Shown: positions 7,570 to 15,353, counted from the stretch's first letter. The stretch is 58,733 nucleotides of DNA from JBDRLV01 sp043812755 (GCA_043812755.1 JBDRLV010000060.1:1-58733); one strand, 5' to 3'. A program made the numbers and translations. The notes: generated by a model from the sequence alone, not told the origin.

Positions 7570-8388
7570 TTACTTATTTAATTCAACGATTACCAACGTG
7601 GTATTGTCAAAAAGCTTCCAGCGCGCAAGCATTTGCTCTATTTTTTCCTTTGCTTCAGATGCGGATCTTGACTCTGCTAATGCTTTTTGAATCTTTTTAC
7701 GCTTTTTAGAATTACCAGAAACAATCTTCCAAAATCCATCAGAACCAACTAAAGCATACTTATCATCACCTGTTAACTCTGTCTCAATAATCTCAGGCTC
7801 ATGACTAACATAAGGTTCAAAATCTACATCGCCTAAAACACGGCTTGGTTCCAATGTTTGTCCATCAATCGCAATCCGCCCCTTTGCCACTGGATTATCA
7901 AGCCCCTTAGTACCACTATCAATGTATGCCCCAGCATTATACAAGCGGGTCGTCTCGCCACTATGCACTCCATACTGGTGCGGGATTGTAAGAGTACTCA
8001 AATGACCATCTTGTTTTGCCAACCGCACTTCACAATCTCCAACATAAGCAACCAGCAAATCACCCTCACGAATCAGTACAAGTGTGGCTGTTGTACCTGC
8101 TTCAGGCGCAGCCTTAACAACACGCTCGTGTGCGTTAGTAAACGCACCCTGAACCTCGTCGGGATTGTCGACTTTAAGCAACTCATCAACAGCCGCTTTT
8201 GAAGCCTTATCTCCCTTTGGTGCATGCCCATCAGCAACCACAATTACAACCACCTTTCTATAAGCAGTTTCAAATTCCCGAGTACCCCAAGCGTCTTGCT
8301 GTGTATATGGCCCTGCAAACTCAATAACCTCAACCCTCTTTGATTTCATTTCCCTGGTCTCTGCAGGTCTTTCTTTCCCTTCGGTCAT
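7570..8388 (-). CDS. PP2C-family serine/threonine protein phosphatase
   Basis: A 272-residue soluble metal-dependent phosphatase. PP2C motifs appear in order: VVADGH (Asp53-Gly54), GTTATLVLI, LLVAYVGDCEVRL, LVGSDGFW and the terminal DNTTLVIVE. The early acidic metal ligand is likely Asp32 (QQDAW). It would remove phosphate from Ser/Thr, but no partner kinase of the Hanks type is visible nearby. The gene is monocistronic with its own terminator, and is divergent from the 8487 gene. Confidence 0.9.
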   Translation of the reverse strand: MTEGKERPAETREMKSKRVEVIEFAGPYTQQDAWGTREFETAYRKVVVIVVADGHAPKGDKASKAAVDELLKVDNPDEVQGAFTNAHERVVKAAPEAGTTATLVLIREGDLLVAYVGDCEVRLAKQDGHLSTLTIPHQYGVHSGETTRLYNAGAYIDSGTKGLDNPVAKGRIAIDGQTLEPSRVLGDVDFEPYVSHEPEIIETELTGDDKYALVGSDGFWKIVSGNSKKRKKIQKALAESRSASEAKEKIEQMLARWKLFDNTTLVIVELNK

Positions 8389-8409
8389 ATATTTTGAGTA
8401 TACAGACTA

Positions 8410-8438
8410 TTGACAAAATCGTAAATTTTTGATATGCT
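8410..8438 (+). promoter_or_regulatory. promoter TTGACA-N17-TATGCT
   Basis: A -35 TTGACA at 8410-8415, 17-base spacer, and -10 TATGCT at 8433-8438, about 50 bases before the start of the 8487 gene. Confidence 0.75.
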
Positions 8439-8486
8439 TTTTTCTTGGTTTTTGTTTTGGAAACTTCAAACAACAAGGAGAACAGC

Positions 8487-9035
8487 ATGGTTCACTTTGC
8501 ACAAATAACCGGTCCTCATTTTACTTTCCAGGTGGGCGGAAGTGTGACAACAGACAACCTTTTGTTCGTCCTAGTGAGCATGTATGGTGGCGGTCTCAGC
8601 ATTGGTGAGGAAATCCGCCAAGAGAACTTCCCATGCAACGAACCAGTCCGCTTTGTTACCTGCCGTGGTGTTTCTTACCAATCCTTTGAAAACGAGGGTC
8701 GGCAAGACCAGATACCAACTGTGCGAGAACTCCTTGAGAATGACAAGGGAAAGACCAAGCACGACAACCGCCTTGCGTCCTTTGAAGCAGGACTGCGCAT
8801 GGTCTTGTTGGATTCACGTAGAGTTCAAAGCAGGTCCCTCATGCTTCTACCAGGAGATTGTCGAATCGAAGGCGACAAAGCGATTGGAATTCTTGTCTCA
8901 GCAGGAGGAGACGGCCCAATGCTTCGGGTTTGGGAACTGCCTCTGGATGAGCCTTTCCCAAGCTGGTGCACTTTCTTTGAAGTAATGGAGCGCGACATGG
9001 ACCCCACTGGGAATCCATTTGAAGCAAAGCTCTGA
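8487..9035 (+). CDS. hypothetical protein
   Basis: A 182-residue soluble protein, no family recognised. The start at 8487 is set by the Shine-Dalgarno CAAGGAG; an in-frame Met at 8445 lies at the predicted transcription start and is rejected. Base composition is richer in G+C than the neighbouring core genes. Visible segments are strand-rich (HFTFQVGGSVTTDNLLFVLV, RSLMLLPGDCRI, AIGILVSAGGDGPM). It has its own promoter and terminator, the same arrangement as the other accessory genes in this window. Confidence 0.75.
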   Translation: MVHFAQITGPHFTFQVGGSVTTDNLLFVLVSMYGGGLSIGEEIRQENFPCNEPVRFVTCRGVSYQSFENEGRQDQIPTVRELLENDKGKTKHDNRLASFEAGLRMVLLDSRRVQSRSLMLLPGDCRIEGDKAIGILVSAGGDGPMLRVWELPLDEPFPSWCTFFEVMERDMDPTGNPFEAKL

Positions 9036-9049
9036 ATTGTTCCTTTCAT

Positions 9050-9073
9050 ACCCACTTCCAAGTGGGTTTTTTG
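9050..9073 (+). terminator. terminator after 8487 gene
   Basis: Stem ACCCACTT/AAGTGGGT with a short CC loop, followed by a T run. Confidence 0.75.
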
Positions 9074-9096
9074 TTTGCTAAAATAACATAGAGAGA

Positions 9097-9125
9097 TTGA
9101 CAAAAAGGAATAAAAAAGTTATACT
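9097..9125 (+). promoter_or_regulatory. promoter upstream of tRNA-Arg leader
   Basis: TTGACA at 9097-9102, 17-base spacer, TATACT at 9120-9125. The expected start is near 9132, about 350 bases before tRNA-Arg. Confidence 0.8.
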
Positions 9126-9131
9126 CGCGTA

Positions 9132-9482
9132 TGCAATGTGTGATGTATCATCGGCCTCCCTGAACATGAAACAAAAGAGCGAAAAATTGAAACGCTTGAA
9201 AATGCATGAGATTCTGATGAATGAAGAAAGCAATGAGGAGCTCTAATATAACATACAGCGACGAGTTGCAGAGGCTCCATTGATTGAAAGAGATTCAAAG
9301 ACTTAAGAACAGAAAGACCAAAAAACTGATAACAACGATTACAAACACAATTCATGAAACGCTTGAAAATGGATGAGATGTTGGTGCAAAACGAGCACCG
9401 AACGAAATGTACAAAGATGTACATTGAGAGAGGAGCGCAGTTTTAAGCCAACAGATCGCCATTTTCAAGCGTTTCAACCCAT
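9132..9482 (+). other. tRNA-Arg leader with two small ORFs and competing repeats
   Basis: No ordinary gene is present. Two very small open frames occur: 9136-9246 (36 codons) and 9354-9446 (30 codons). They share an encoded core KRLKMxE because a 25-base sequence is repeated with one mismatch at 9188-9212 and 9355-9379. An inverted copy of its first 18 bases, beginning CCATTTTCAAGCG, lies at 9459-9476, just before the tRNA. It could pair with either direct copy. The tract is therefore either a processed tRNA leader with alternative hairpins or a separate small RNA. Translation of the small ORFs is unproven. Confidence 0.5.
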
Positions 9483-9559
9483 GGCCCGGTAGCTCAGTTG
9501 GATAGAGCAGGAGTGTTCTAAACTCAAGGTCGCAGGTTCGAATCCTGCCCGGGTCACCA
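9483..9559 (+). tRNA. tRNA-Arg (anticodon UCU)
   Basis: Acceptor stem GGCCCGG/CCGGGTC, D arm GCTCAGTTGGATAGAGC, anticodon loop GTTCTAA giving UCU, and T arm with GGTTCGAATCC. CCA is encoded at 9557-9559. The anticodon stem has a G-A mismatch at its outer pair. It reads AGA codons. Confidence 0.95.
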
Positions 9560-9564
9560 AAAAA

Positions 9565-9592
9565 GAATCATCTGTGTGATGGTTCTTTTTTT
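9565..9592 (+). terminator. terminator after tRNA-Arg
   Basis: Stem GAATCATC/GATGGTTC (one G-T pair) followed by seven T. Confidence 0.8.
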
Positions 9593-9648
9593 GATTAAAG
9601 ATTTTAAATATAGTAGACTAAAATCATTAATCATTTTTTATTAATATT

Positions 9649-9975
9649 ATGCTTACAAGAGAAGAAGTTTATACAACCGCATGTCAATTTTTCCCAAAAG
9701 AAAAACTCGACGATCTAAGTTATACTGCTTTTGAGCAACTGACCGCAGATGAAATTCAAGGTAAAAAGGATTCTGAAAATAGCACAAACTTATCTGAATA
9801 TTGGATTGTTAGTTATGGTATTAACCTTAAACCAGGAGCTCTTTTAATTATCGGACCAGACAAAGGGGCTTTGATAACTAATGGCTCTGATTTTTTAAGA
9901 AATGGTTTGAAATACTTTATAGACAGATACGAGTCAGGTACCAGAACTAAACCAGAAAATATCAATAACCTATAA
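9649..9975 (+). CDS. hypothetical protein
   Basis: A 108-residue soluble protein of unknown family. It starts at ATG 9649 in the context aatattATG with no Shine-Dalgarno, the core-gene style of this genome. Segments ALLIIGPDKGALIT and FLRNGLKYFIDRYESG suggest a small alpha/beta fold. It lies 21 bp upstream of the Nudix gene and is probably cotranscribed with it. Confidence 0.7.
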   Translation: MLTREEVYTTACQFFPKEKLDDLSYTAFEQLTADEIQGKKDSENSTNLSEYWIVSYGINLKPGALLIIGPDKGALITNGSDFLRNGLKYFIDRYESGTRTKPENINNL

Positions 9976-9996
9976 TTCGGATAAAACCAATCAGAT

Positions 9997-10434
9997 ATGC
10001 CAGATGACCAAGAATTCGTAAAAGTCGGGCTTGGGGTGATTATTGAAAATGACCAAGGCCAAATTTTAATTGGAAAAAGAATAGGGGATATTGCTCCGTA
10101 TTATTCTATTCCAGGCGGACATGTTGAACCTGGAGAAACTTTTGAGCAAACCGCTGTGCGAGAAATTGCCGAAGAGGTTGGGCTTGAGCTTCTCAATCCT
10201 GTAGTAATTGCAATCACAAACAACCTACAAACTTATCAAGAAAACGGAAAGCACTATATCTCAATCATTGTGCATTGCACAGAATTTAATGGAGAGCCTC
10301 AAAACAATGAACCACACAAATGCGAAGGCTGGTCGTGGGTTGATCCGCAGGAACTTCCAGAGCCCCACTTTGACGCTAGCAAGCTTGGAGTAAAGTGCTA
10401 CTTGGACAAATGTTTCTACACAAAAGACCTATAG
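9997..10434 (+). CDS. Nudix hydrolase
   Basis: A 145-residue protein with a complete Nudix box at about residues 45-67: GGHVEPGETFEQ, then REIAEEVGL, containing the metal-binding REIAEE. The preceding strands (VGLGVIIENDQGQILIGKR) are typical of the MutT-like fold. It hydrolyses a nucleoside diphosphate linked to another group; specificity is not visible. It follows the 9649 gene closely. Confidence 0.9.
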   Translation: MPDDQEFVKVGLGVIIENDQGQILIGKRIGDIAPYYSIPGGHVEPGETFEQTAVREIAEEVGLELLNPVVIAITNNLQTYQENGKHYISIIVHCTEFNGEPQNNEPHKCEGWSWVDPQELPEPHFDASKLGVKCYLDKCFYTKDL

Positions 10435-10435
10435 C

Positions 10436-10464
10436 TTGACAAGATTAAATTTTCCAGGCATAAT
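10436..10464 (+). promoter_or_regulatory. promoter TTGACA-N17-CATAAT
   Basis: The -35 TTGACA (10436-10441) begins two bases after the Nudix stop, with -10 CATAAT at 10459-10464. It drives a 155-base leader before the 10626 gene. Confidence 0.75.
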
Positions 10465-10473
10465 GACGCTAGT

Positions 10474-10593
10474 ATGCAATTCAATGTACACAATTCAGAG
10501 GCACACCGTCAGAATCTGATCAGAATTCTGAAAGCATGATTTGAATTAATAATTGAAAGCACGCTTCCGGAATTCTCCGGAGGTTATTTTTTT
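10474..10593 (+). promoter_or_regulatory. putative leader peptide plus attenuator hairpin
   Basis: Just after the predicted start, ATG 10474 opens a 21-codon frame ending TGA (10537-10539) with Arg, Ile, Leu and His codons. It is followed by an 8-bp hairpin CTTCCGGA/TCCGGAGG (10564-10583) and a T-rich tail. This order (promoter, short ORF, terminator-like hairpin, gene) resembles attenuation. Alternatively it is a small RNA ending at the hairpin. Confidence 0.45.
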
Positions 10594-10625
10594 CCGCTCT
10601 TTATCATCCAAAAAAAGGGGCAAAC

Positions 10626-11132
10626 ATGCGCGTAATCAGTTTTCCTGATATGCCTGGAATTGATCCTTGGCATACTCTTGCTCACCAACTCAAAAGTGAA
10701 TCGGCAATTCTGGCAACAAGAATTACACCAGAATCACTGAGAGCTACCTACGAGCAAGGGTGTGCCGTGCTTCTTATGAATGGCAGCGAGGAACCAATCG
10801 GGTTTCTCGCAGCCTGGCCTGTGAACTGTTCTCATACTGAGATTGGTTCTGCTTGGGTTCAACCTGAATATCGCGATCGCAAACTCAGCAACCTGTTGTA
10901 CAATAGGCTACGAGAGTTGCCAGCAGTGCAAGAGCGAACTATTTTCGGAATTACGAAAAATGTTCGCTCAGTAAAAGCAGGGTACCTAGCGCAACTCAAA
11001 CTGCACGACAATTGGCAAGATCCTGTTCCGTGGGAGCTCACTTGTGGCCCATGTGATGCATTCAAAACAGACGCAGAAAAACGGCTGTGCCCTTGGCGAA
11101 ACTGGACCTGTTGGCTACGCGTGCGCAACTAA
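10626..11132 (+). CDS. GNAT-like acetyltransferase with Cys-rich tail
   Basis: A 168-residue protein. The central part (EPIGFLAAWPV, then EIGSAWVQPEYRDRKLSNLL with LYNRLRELPAV) matches the strand-4 / acyl-CoA loop / helix-3 arrangement of GNAT N-acetyltransferases, although the CoA loop is not a classical Q/RxxGxG/A. The C-terminus has four cysteines (CGPC, RLCPW, WTCWL) that could bind a metal. The substrate is unknown. It is monocistronic, with its own promoter, leader and terminator. Confidence 0.65.
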   Translation: MRVISFPDMPGIDPWHTLAHQLKSESAILATRITPESLRATYEQGCAVLLMNGSEEPIGFLAAWPVNCSHTEIGSAWVQPEYRDRKLSNLLYNRLRELPAVQERTIFGITKNVRSVKAGYLAQLKLHDNWQDPVPWELTCGPCDAFKTDAEKRLCPWRNWTCWLRVRN

Positions 11133-11143
11133 CCCCCTTTCTT

Positions 11144-11171
11144 AAGTCCGAGCCCTTCTCGGACTTTTTTG
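11144..11171 (+). terminator. terminator after GNAT gene
   Basis: Perfect 9-bp stem AAGTCCGAG/CTCGGACTT with loop CCCTT, then a T run. Confidence 0.85.
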
Positions 11172-11189
11172 TTATTCAAAATCTCAATT

Positions 11190-11213
11190 AAAAATCCCCT
11201 GCGTGAACAGGGG
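11190..11213 (-). terminator. terminator after the 11525 gene
   Basis: Stem CCCCTG/CAGGGG. On the minus strand it is followed by ATTTTTAATT. Confidence 0.65.
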
Positions 11214-11525
11214 TTAGCGGTGCTGAACTGTGACTTGAGATGGCTTCCAGCCGCACGCAAGTGCAATAGCTGCTTTTGCGATCTGCTCAGTGATCACATC
11301 GCCTCTCACATAAACGTATTTGAAAGGCTTGTCATCTTCGCCCACAGCATCCTCACAAAGCATTTTCTTGCCCTTTGGGATGGGCGGGATAGGAATAACA
11401 AACTTCAAGGTTCTTGCAGCAAGCTCAGTGAAAACTTCAACATATAAATCATTTTCTTCATCATCAGGATAAAAAGAACCCCAATCGTGAGTGTCACCTT
11501 CTCGCAATGAAAAATATTTATGCAA
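11214..11525 (-). CDS. hypothetical protein with probable TTG start
   Basis: About 103 residues, family unknown. The longest frame begins at 11597, but that first TTG is the -35 box of a consensus promoter. The better start is TTG 11525, six bases downstream of AAGGAG. The protein has DTHDWGSFYPDDEENDLYVEVF, a proline-rich IPIPPIPKGKK and a C-terminal helix ITEQIAKAAIALACGW. It is probably soluble. Monocistronic with its own promoter and terminator. Confidence 0.65.
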   Translation of the reverse strand: MHKYFSLREGDTHDWGSFYPDDEENDLYVEVFTELAARTLKFVIPIPPIPKGKKMLCEDAVGEDDKPFKYVYVRGDVITEQIAKAAIALACGWKPSQVTVQHR

Positions 11526-11568
11526 GTTTCTCTCCTTTGTTATGCAATCCTCCCAGAAAGCACACGAA

Positions 11569-11597
11569 ACACTACCATGCCAAATTAGTTTTGTCAA
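11569..11597 (-). promoter_or_regulatory. promoter TTGACA-N17-TAGTGT
   Basis: On the minus strand TTGACA (11597-11592), a 17-base spacer and TAGTGT (11574-11569). It overlaps the apparent N-terminus of the longest open frame and so argues for the downstream start. Confidence 0.65.
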
Positions 11598-11665
11598 TAC
11601 AACAAGAAATAAAAAACAGACCCGAATCCCCAGCGTAGCCTGTAAGGCGAAGTGGGATGGCCTGC

Positions 11666-12592
11666 TTATTTTCTTTTTCTGCCATGAAACTGCTTGTGAA
11701 TCCTTTTGAGCTCTTTGTCAGTAATGTGCGTATAGACCTGCGTTGTAGTAATCGAGCTGTGCCCAAGCATGGATTGCACAGCACGAATATCTGCGCCTGA
11801 TAAAAGCAGGTCTGTTGCAAAGGTGTGGCGCATTGTGTGAGGAGTGATTCGCTTTGAAATACCCGCAGCCTTTGCATACCTTTCAACAATGCGCTCAATT
11901 GAACGGGGTGTCAATGGCCCTTGCTCTGCCCGCCTGCGTTTTGCACGATCATGGGATACGAACATAAATGGGGAAGTGTCACGCCTTTTGTTCAAATATT
12001 CTTTTATTGCAGTCTTGGCATTTTCTGACAAAAAAACAACTCGAGGTTTATCTCCTTTTCCACGTATTGTAAACTCATCTCTTTTCAAATTTACATGGTC
12101 TATTGTTAAATTTGAAAGCTCGCTCACCCGCATGCCTGTTGAAAAAGCAAGCTCAAGAATTGCTTGGTCGCGAAGTGCAATCAAACCGTTGTTGAGTTTG
12201 TGTGGTTGTGCAAGCAGTCTCTCTAATTCATCATCTTCTAAAAACTCAACTGTCCGCATTGACTGTTTGGCAAGCTCTATTTTATCAGGCGACAAAGACT
12301 CAATGTCGTTTTTTGCTAAATATTTCAAAAATGAACGCAGTGCAATCAAATGATAGTTCTGTGTTGTTTTTTTCATGGTCTCATCTTTGCGACCAAATGC
12401 AGCCCGATTCAACCAAAGCCTATATTTTTTTATCATTTCTTTTGAAATAACTTTTGGATGCGGTTGCCCTGCCCATTTTGCAAACCTCTGTAAATAAAAA
12501 TCATAATTACAAATAGTTCGAGGAGATCTACCGCGCTCCACTTCTAAATGCTCTAAAAATTCCCTAATGTATTTTTGTATTAATGATGCCAT
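11666..12592 (-). CDS. Xer-type tyrosine recombinase
   Basis: A 308-residue recombinase with an N-terminal SAM-like core-binding domain (about 1-95) and a catalytic domain carrying TGMRVSELSNL (Arg), HTMRHTFATDLLLSGA (His, Arg), MLGHSSITTTQVYTH (His and nucleophilic Tyr). The length and motifs match XerC/XerD/XerA. In single-Xer Patescibacteria such a protein would resolve chromosome dimers, but whether this is the housekeeping copy is not certain. It is divergent from 12714, and TTAACG boxes precede it. Confidence 0.9.
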   Translation of the reverse strand: MASLIQKYIREFLEHLEVERGRSPRTICNYDFYLQRFAKWAGQPHPKVISKEMIKKYRLWLNRAAFGRKDETMKKTTQNYHLIALRSFLKYLAKNDIESLSPDKIELAKQSMRTVEFLEDDELERLLAQPHKLNNGLIALRDQAILELAFSTGMRVSELSNLTIDHVNLKRDEFTIRGKGDKPRVVFLSENAKTAIKEYLNKRRDTSPFMFVSHDRAKRRRAEQGPLTPRSIERIVERYAKAAGISKRITPHTMRHTFATDLLLSGADIRAVQSMLGHSSITTTQVYTHITDKELKRIHKQFHGRKRK

Positions 12593-12607
12593 GTTTTTAA
12601 TCTAGCA

Positions 12608-12648
12608 TTAACGATTAAACACCTTTAACGATTTTAACGTCTTTAACT
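12608..12648. repeat. TTAACG box array upstream of xer
   Basis: TTAACG occurs at 12608, 12625 and 12634, with TTAACT at 12643, spaced 17, 9 and 9 bases. It lies between the xer start and the divergent 12714 gene. Possibly an operator. Confidence 0.45.
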
Positions 12649-12713
12649 CATTCATTATACGACACAAACCCGACTAGGCATAGAGTGGTTCAATATGATA
12701 GGATATTGGGGTT

Positions 12714-13088
12714 ATGAAAAGAAGCAAACAGCTTAAAACCATTTTGACAGTTATTCTTTGCTTTTGTTTTTTCCTTCAATTCCAGTTCAGTCCAACATGT
12801 CAAAATGACTCAAATAGTACCATGAGTCCGCTTGCTTGCAATATGCACGCATTTGCAAAACAAGATGCTTTAAATATAAATGTCCAAAACGCCACATTGC
12901 CAGAGCTGAATGCAAAAGCAGTGCCTCAATTCTTCTTCATCGCAGTCAGTATTCTATCATTGATAGTTTTCTCAAGACCGCTTTTATCCTACATGGCGAA
13001 TAAGAAACGATATCACAGTAAGTTACCACCAAGCAATAATCTTATTAAAAGACATATTCCACATCTAACTGCTACCCATGGTTTCTGA
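12714..13088 (+). CDS. small membrane-anchored hypothetical protein
   Basis: A 124-residue protein with an N-terminal hydrophobic segment (TILTVILCFCFFLQF), a short extracytoplasmic part and a second hydrophobic segment (FFFIAVSILSLIVFS) before a basic tail. Either a two-TM protein or a signal-peptide-bearing protein anchored at the C-terminus. No family recognised. It lies 41 bp upstream of the DsbA-like gene and may be cotranscribed. Confidence 0.6.
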   Translation: MKRSKQLKTILTVILCFCFFLQFQFSPTCQNDSNSTMSPLACNMHAFAKQDALNINVQNATLPELNAKAVPQFFFIAVSILSLIVFSRPLLSYMANKKRYHSKLPPSNNLIKRHIPHLTATHGF

Positions 13089-13129
13089 AACCAATATAGG
13101 AGAATTAGTATTATTAAATTATAAAAAAT

Positions 13130-13882
13130 ATGTCACAATCAATATTAGATAACATGCCACCAAAAACAACATTTATTGTTGGATTCATTGCTGCGATCCT
13201 TGTAATTGGAACTATAGGTTTTATTGTTCTTGGTTCGTGTATTATGAAAGGCGGTTGTACAGGCTCTGATGAAAAATCTGGTAATATTGTCGTTAACAAC
13301 CCATCTCCTGCACCATCTGATCAAATTGCCGATCCAGAACCTCAACCAACAGCAGAAGTACCAAAAGTAACAAGTGAAGATCATGTTTTGGGAAATGAAA
13401 ATGCAAAAATTACATTTATAGAATATTCAGATTTTGAATGTACTTATTGCTCAAGCTTCTATCCTACCATGCAAAAAATCATAGCTGATTATGAAGGTGA
13501 TGTACGATGGGTTTACAGACATTTCCCACTTAGCTTCCATGCAAACGCAGGGCCAGCAGCTGAAGCATCAGAATGCGCAGGAGATCAAGGAAAATTCTGG
13601 GAGTTTGCAGACAAACTATACAACGGTGCAGAGCTGAGTGATTCTTCATATAAAAAAATCGCTGGGGATCTTGGTTTAAATGTTGATGAATTTACTAATT
13701 GTATTGACTCTGGAATATTTATTGATAAAATCTCTTCTGACTTCCAAGGTGGTGCATCAGCAGGAATTTCAGGAACACCAGGTACATTCATTGTTGGTCC
13801 AGATGGTTCTGCAGAACAAATCAAAGGAGCGCTTCCTTATGAAATGATAAAACCAATTCTTGATGAACTGCTTGCACAATAA
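13130..13882 (+). CDS. DsbA-family thiol oxidoreductase, membrane anchored
   Basis: A 250-residue protein. Residues about 12-38 are a transmembrane anchor, followed by a Pro-rich linker and then a thioredoxin-like domain with the active site ECTYC (Cys104, Cys107) and cis-proline loop GTPGTF. KITFIEYSDFEC and VRWVYRHFPLSFH are hallmarks of the Thioredoxin_4/DsbA group. It probably introduces or isomerises disulfides outside the membrane. The CTYC dipeptide differs from the common CPYC/CPHC and may shift redox potential. It ends at a strong terminator. Confidence 0.9.
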   Translation: MSQSILDNMPPKTTFIVGFIAAILVIGTIGFIVLGSCIMKGGCTGSDEKSGNIVVNNPSPAPSDQIADPEPQPTAEVPKVTSEDHVLGNENAKITFIEYSDFECTYCSSFYPTMQKIIADYEGDVRWVYRHFPLSFHANAGPAAEASECAGDQGKFWEFADKLYNGAELSDSSYKKIAGDLGLNVDEFTNCIDSGIFIDKISSDFQGGASAGISGTPGTFIVGPDGSAEQIKGALPYEMIKPILDELLAQ

Positions 13883-13890
13883 ACAATAAT

Positions 13891-13923
13891 AAAAACAGGG
13901 TCATAACAAGCCCTGTTTTTTGT
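13891..13923. terminator. bidirectional terminator
   Basis: Stem AAAACAGGG/CCCTGTTTT with a 10-base loop, lying between convergent dsbA-like and MFS genes. Confidence 0.8.
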
Positions 13924-13948
13924 TTCATAATTAATTCTGTGACCCAGC

Positions 13949-15163
13949 TCAGCTGGATTTTGAAAAATGTGGTTGTTTTGAAAGCCTGCCCATACCAAGC
14001 GACACAATCGCAGCAATTACAAATGCTACAGGAATTGAGAAATAACAAGTGATTACAATAAGCAAACCCATCATTAATACACGGCCAATTGAAAGTGAGA
14101 TCTCTTTAATAATTGTATATTCATCAATATAGTGCCCAGCATCAGCCGCCTGTTCATAGATCAATGCATCGCGTGGGGTGTTCAAAAGAATTCCACCAAA
14201 GCTATGGAAGGTTGAAGCAACAAAAACACCAATCACACTATCAACTACGCTTTTTGCAAGCCACCCCAATGAATAAATCCATGTCGCTGTGTGAACTAAT
14301 CCTCTTTTGGATTTTTTATCAGTCATTTTACCAACAAAAAGATGTAGTAAAAAACTAATAACAATTATAATCGCTGCGAAAGCTCCAATTTCAAGATATT
14401 CACCTTCAAAAACTACATACAAAAAAATTGGCCAAACTGAAAAACTCGTCAATTCCTCTGCTCCATTTGCCATCATTGCATAAGACATGTTGCAATATCG
14501 TTTATCAAACATTTTTTTAAATGTCTCAATAAAACCGAATTCATATTTCACTTTTGTTTTTGGGATATAAGCAAGAGGAATTAAAGACATAACAACAAAA
14601 AACAAACCCACTAAAAAATTAATATTATGACCATAACGTACAATAAGGAGTCCTCCTACAAGTGGAGCTATTACTGCAATCAGCATCTGAAAAGCGTAAA
14701 AAAACGAAACATCTCTCCCACGCCTTTCCCGTTTTGAAAAAGTAGCAAAATCAATGTGAAATGGGCACCAATAAAGTGTTGTATGAACAATCAGTATAAT
14801 GATCGTGGAGCCTAATAAGATATTTTGGTCAATACTTGATCCTGATGATAATAAGTAAAAACAAACTAAAAACAAAGCCAAAGCAAGAGTCCCAAACAAC
14901 ATTGACATCTTTAAACCAATTTTTGAAAACAATTTTGCTGCTGGAACATAAAAAGGAATCTTAACAAGGTGCACAAGCAGAAACCAAAATAGTACCCAAT
15001 GAATAGAAAAATCAAAAAACTCATAAAGAAAAATCGGCAAAAATAAAGAAATCATGGCAACACCTATTCCTTTTACCAAACGGTTGATAGTTAAAGAAGG
15101 AATTGCACTATCATGCGCAACAGAACAACGATGGTGGCCTTGTAAATTTTTACGAATATCCAT
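13949..15163 (-). CDS. MFS-type membrane transporter
   Basis: A 404-residue protein with about 11-12 hydrophobic segments, each around 20 residues, and the basic intracellular loops KLFSKIGLKMSM and VGKMTDKKSKRGL, which resemble the MFS motif A loops after TM2 and TM8. The substrate is unknown. A hydrophilic N-terminal extension (HHRCSVAHD) precedes TM1. It is convergent with the dsbA-like gene, and a 163-bp palindrome lies just upstream. Confidence 0.8.
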   Translation of the reverse strand: MDIRKNLQGHHRCSVAHDSAIPSLTINRLVKGIGVAMISLFLPIFLYEFFDFSIHWVLFWFLLVHLVKIPFYVPAAKLFSKIGLKMSMLFGTLALALFLVCFYLLSSGSSIDQNILLGSTIIILIVHTTLYWCPFHIDFATFSKRERRGRDVSFFYAFQMLIAVIAPLVGGLLIVRYGHNINFLVGLFFVVMSLIPLAYIPKTKVKYEFGFIETFKKMFDKRYCNMSYAMMANGAEELTSFSVWPIFLYVVFEGEYLEIGAFAAIIIVISFLLHLFVGKMTDKKSKRGLVHTATWIYSLGWLAKSVVDSVIGVFVASTFHSFGGILLNTPRDALIYEQAADAGHYIDEYTIIKEISLSIGRVLMMGLLIVITCYFSIPVAFVIAAIVSLGMGRLSKQPHFSKSS

Positions 15164-15175
15164 ACCAAAGAATTA

Positions 15176-15338
15176 TGACCCTGTCGCCGAATAGGCTTTC
15201 AAAACGAAATTTCTGTATTTTGAGATAGAATCGTTGCATAACTTTTTTGGCTTAGCTTAAGCTAAACCAAAAAAGTTTAAGACGATTATGGCCAAAATAC
15301 AGAAATTTCAGCTGAAATGGTATTTGGCGACAGGGTCA
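15176..15338. repeat. 163-bp near-perfect palindrome (MITE-like)
   Basis: Termini TGACCCTGTCGCC (15176-15188) and GGCGACAGGGTCA (15326-15338) are exact inverted repeats. Further paired blocks inside are GAAATTTCTGTATTTTG with CAAAATACAGAAATTTC, AATCGT with ACGATT, and ACTTTTTTGG with CCAAAAAAGT. The centre is the perfect palindrome TTAGCTTAAGCTAA. No coding capacity. A 16-base terminal sequence recurs at 17070-17085. Confidence 0.85.
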
Positions 15339-15353
15339 TTATAACACAAAACA

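Noticed and set aside
9119..9424. Minus-strand open frame of 101 codons over the tRNA-Arg leader
   Set aside because: It runs against a consensus + strand promoter, is Ser/Cys/Phe-rich, and shows no start signal.
11598..11665. GC-rich GGCGAAGTGGGATGGCC stretch after xer
   Set aside because: It looks like a worn repeat fragment but has no second copy in this window and no clear symmetry.
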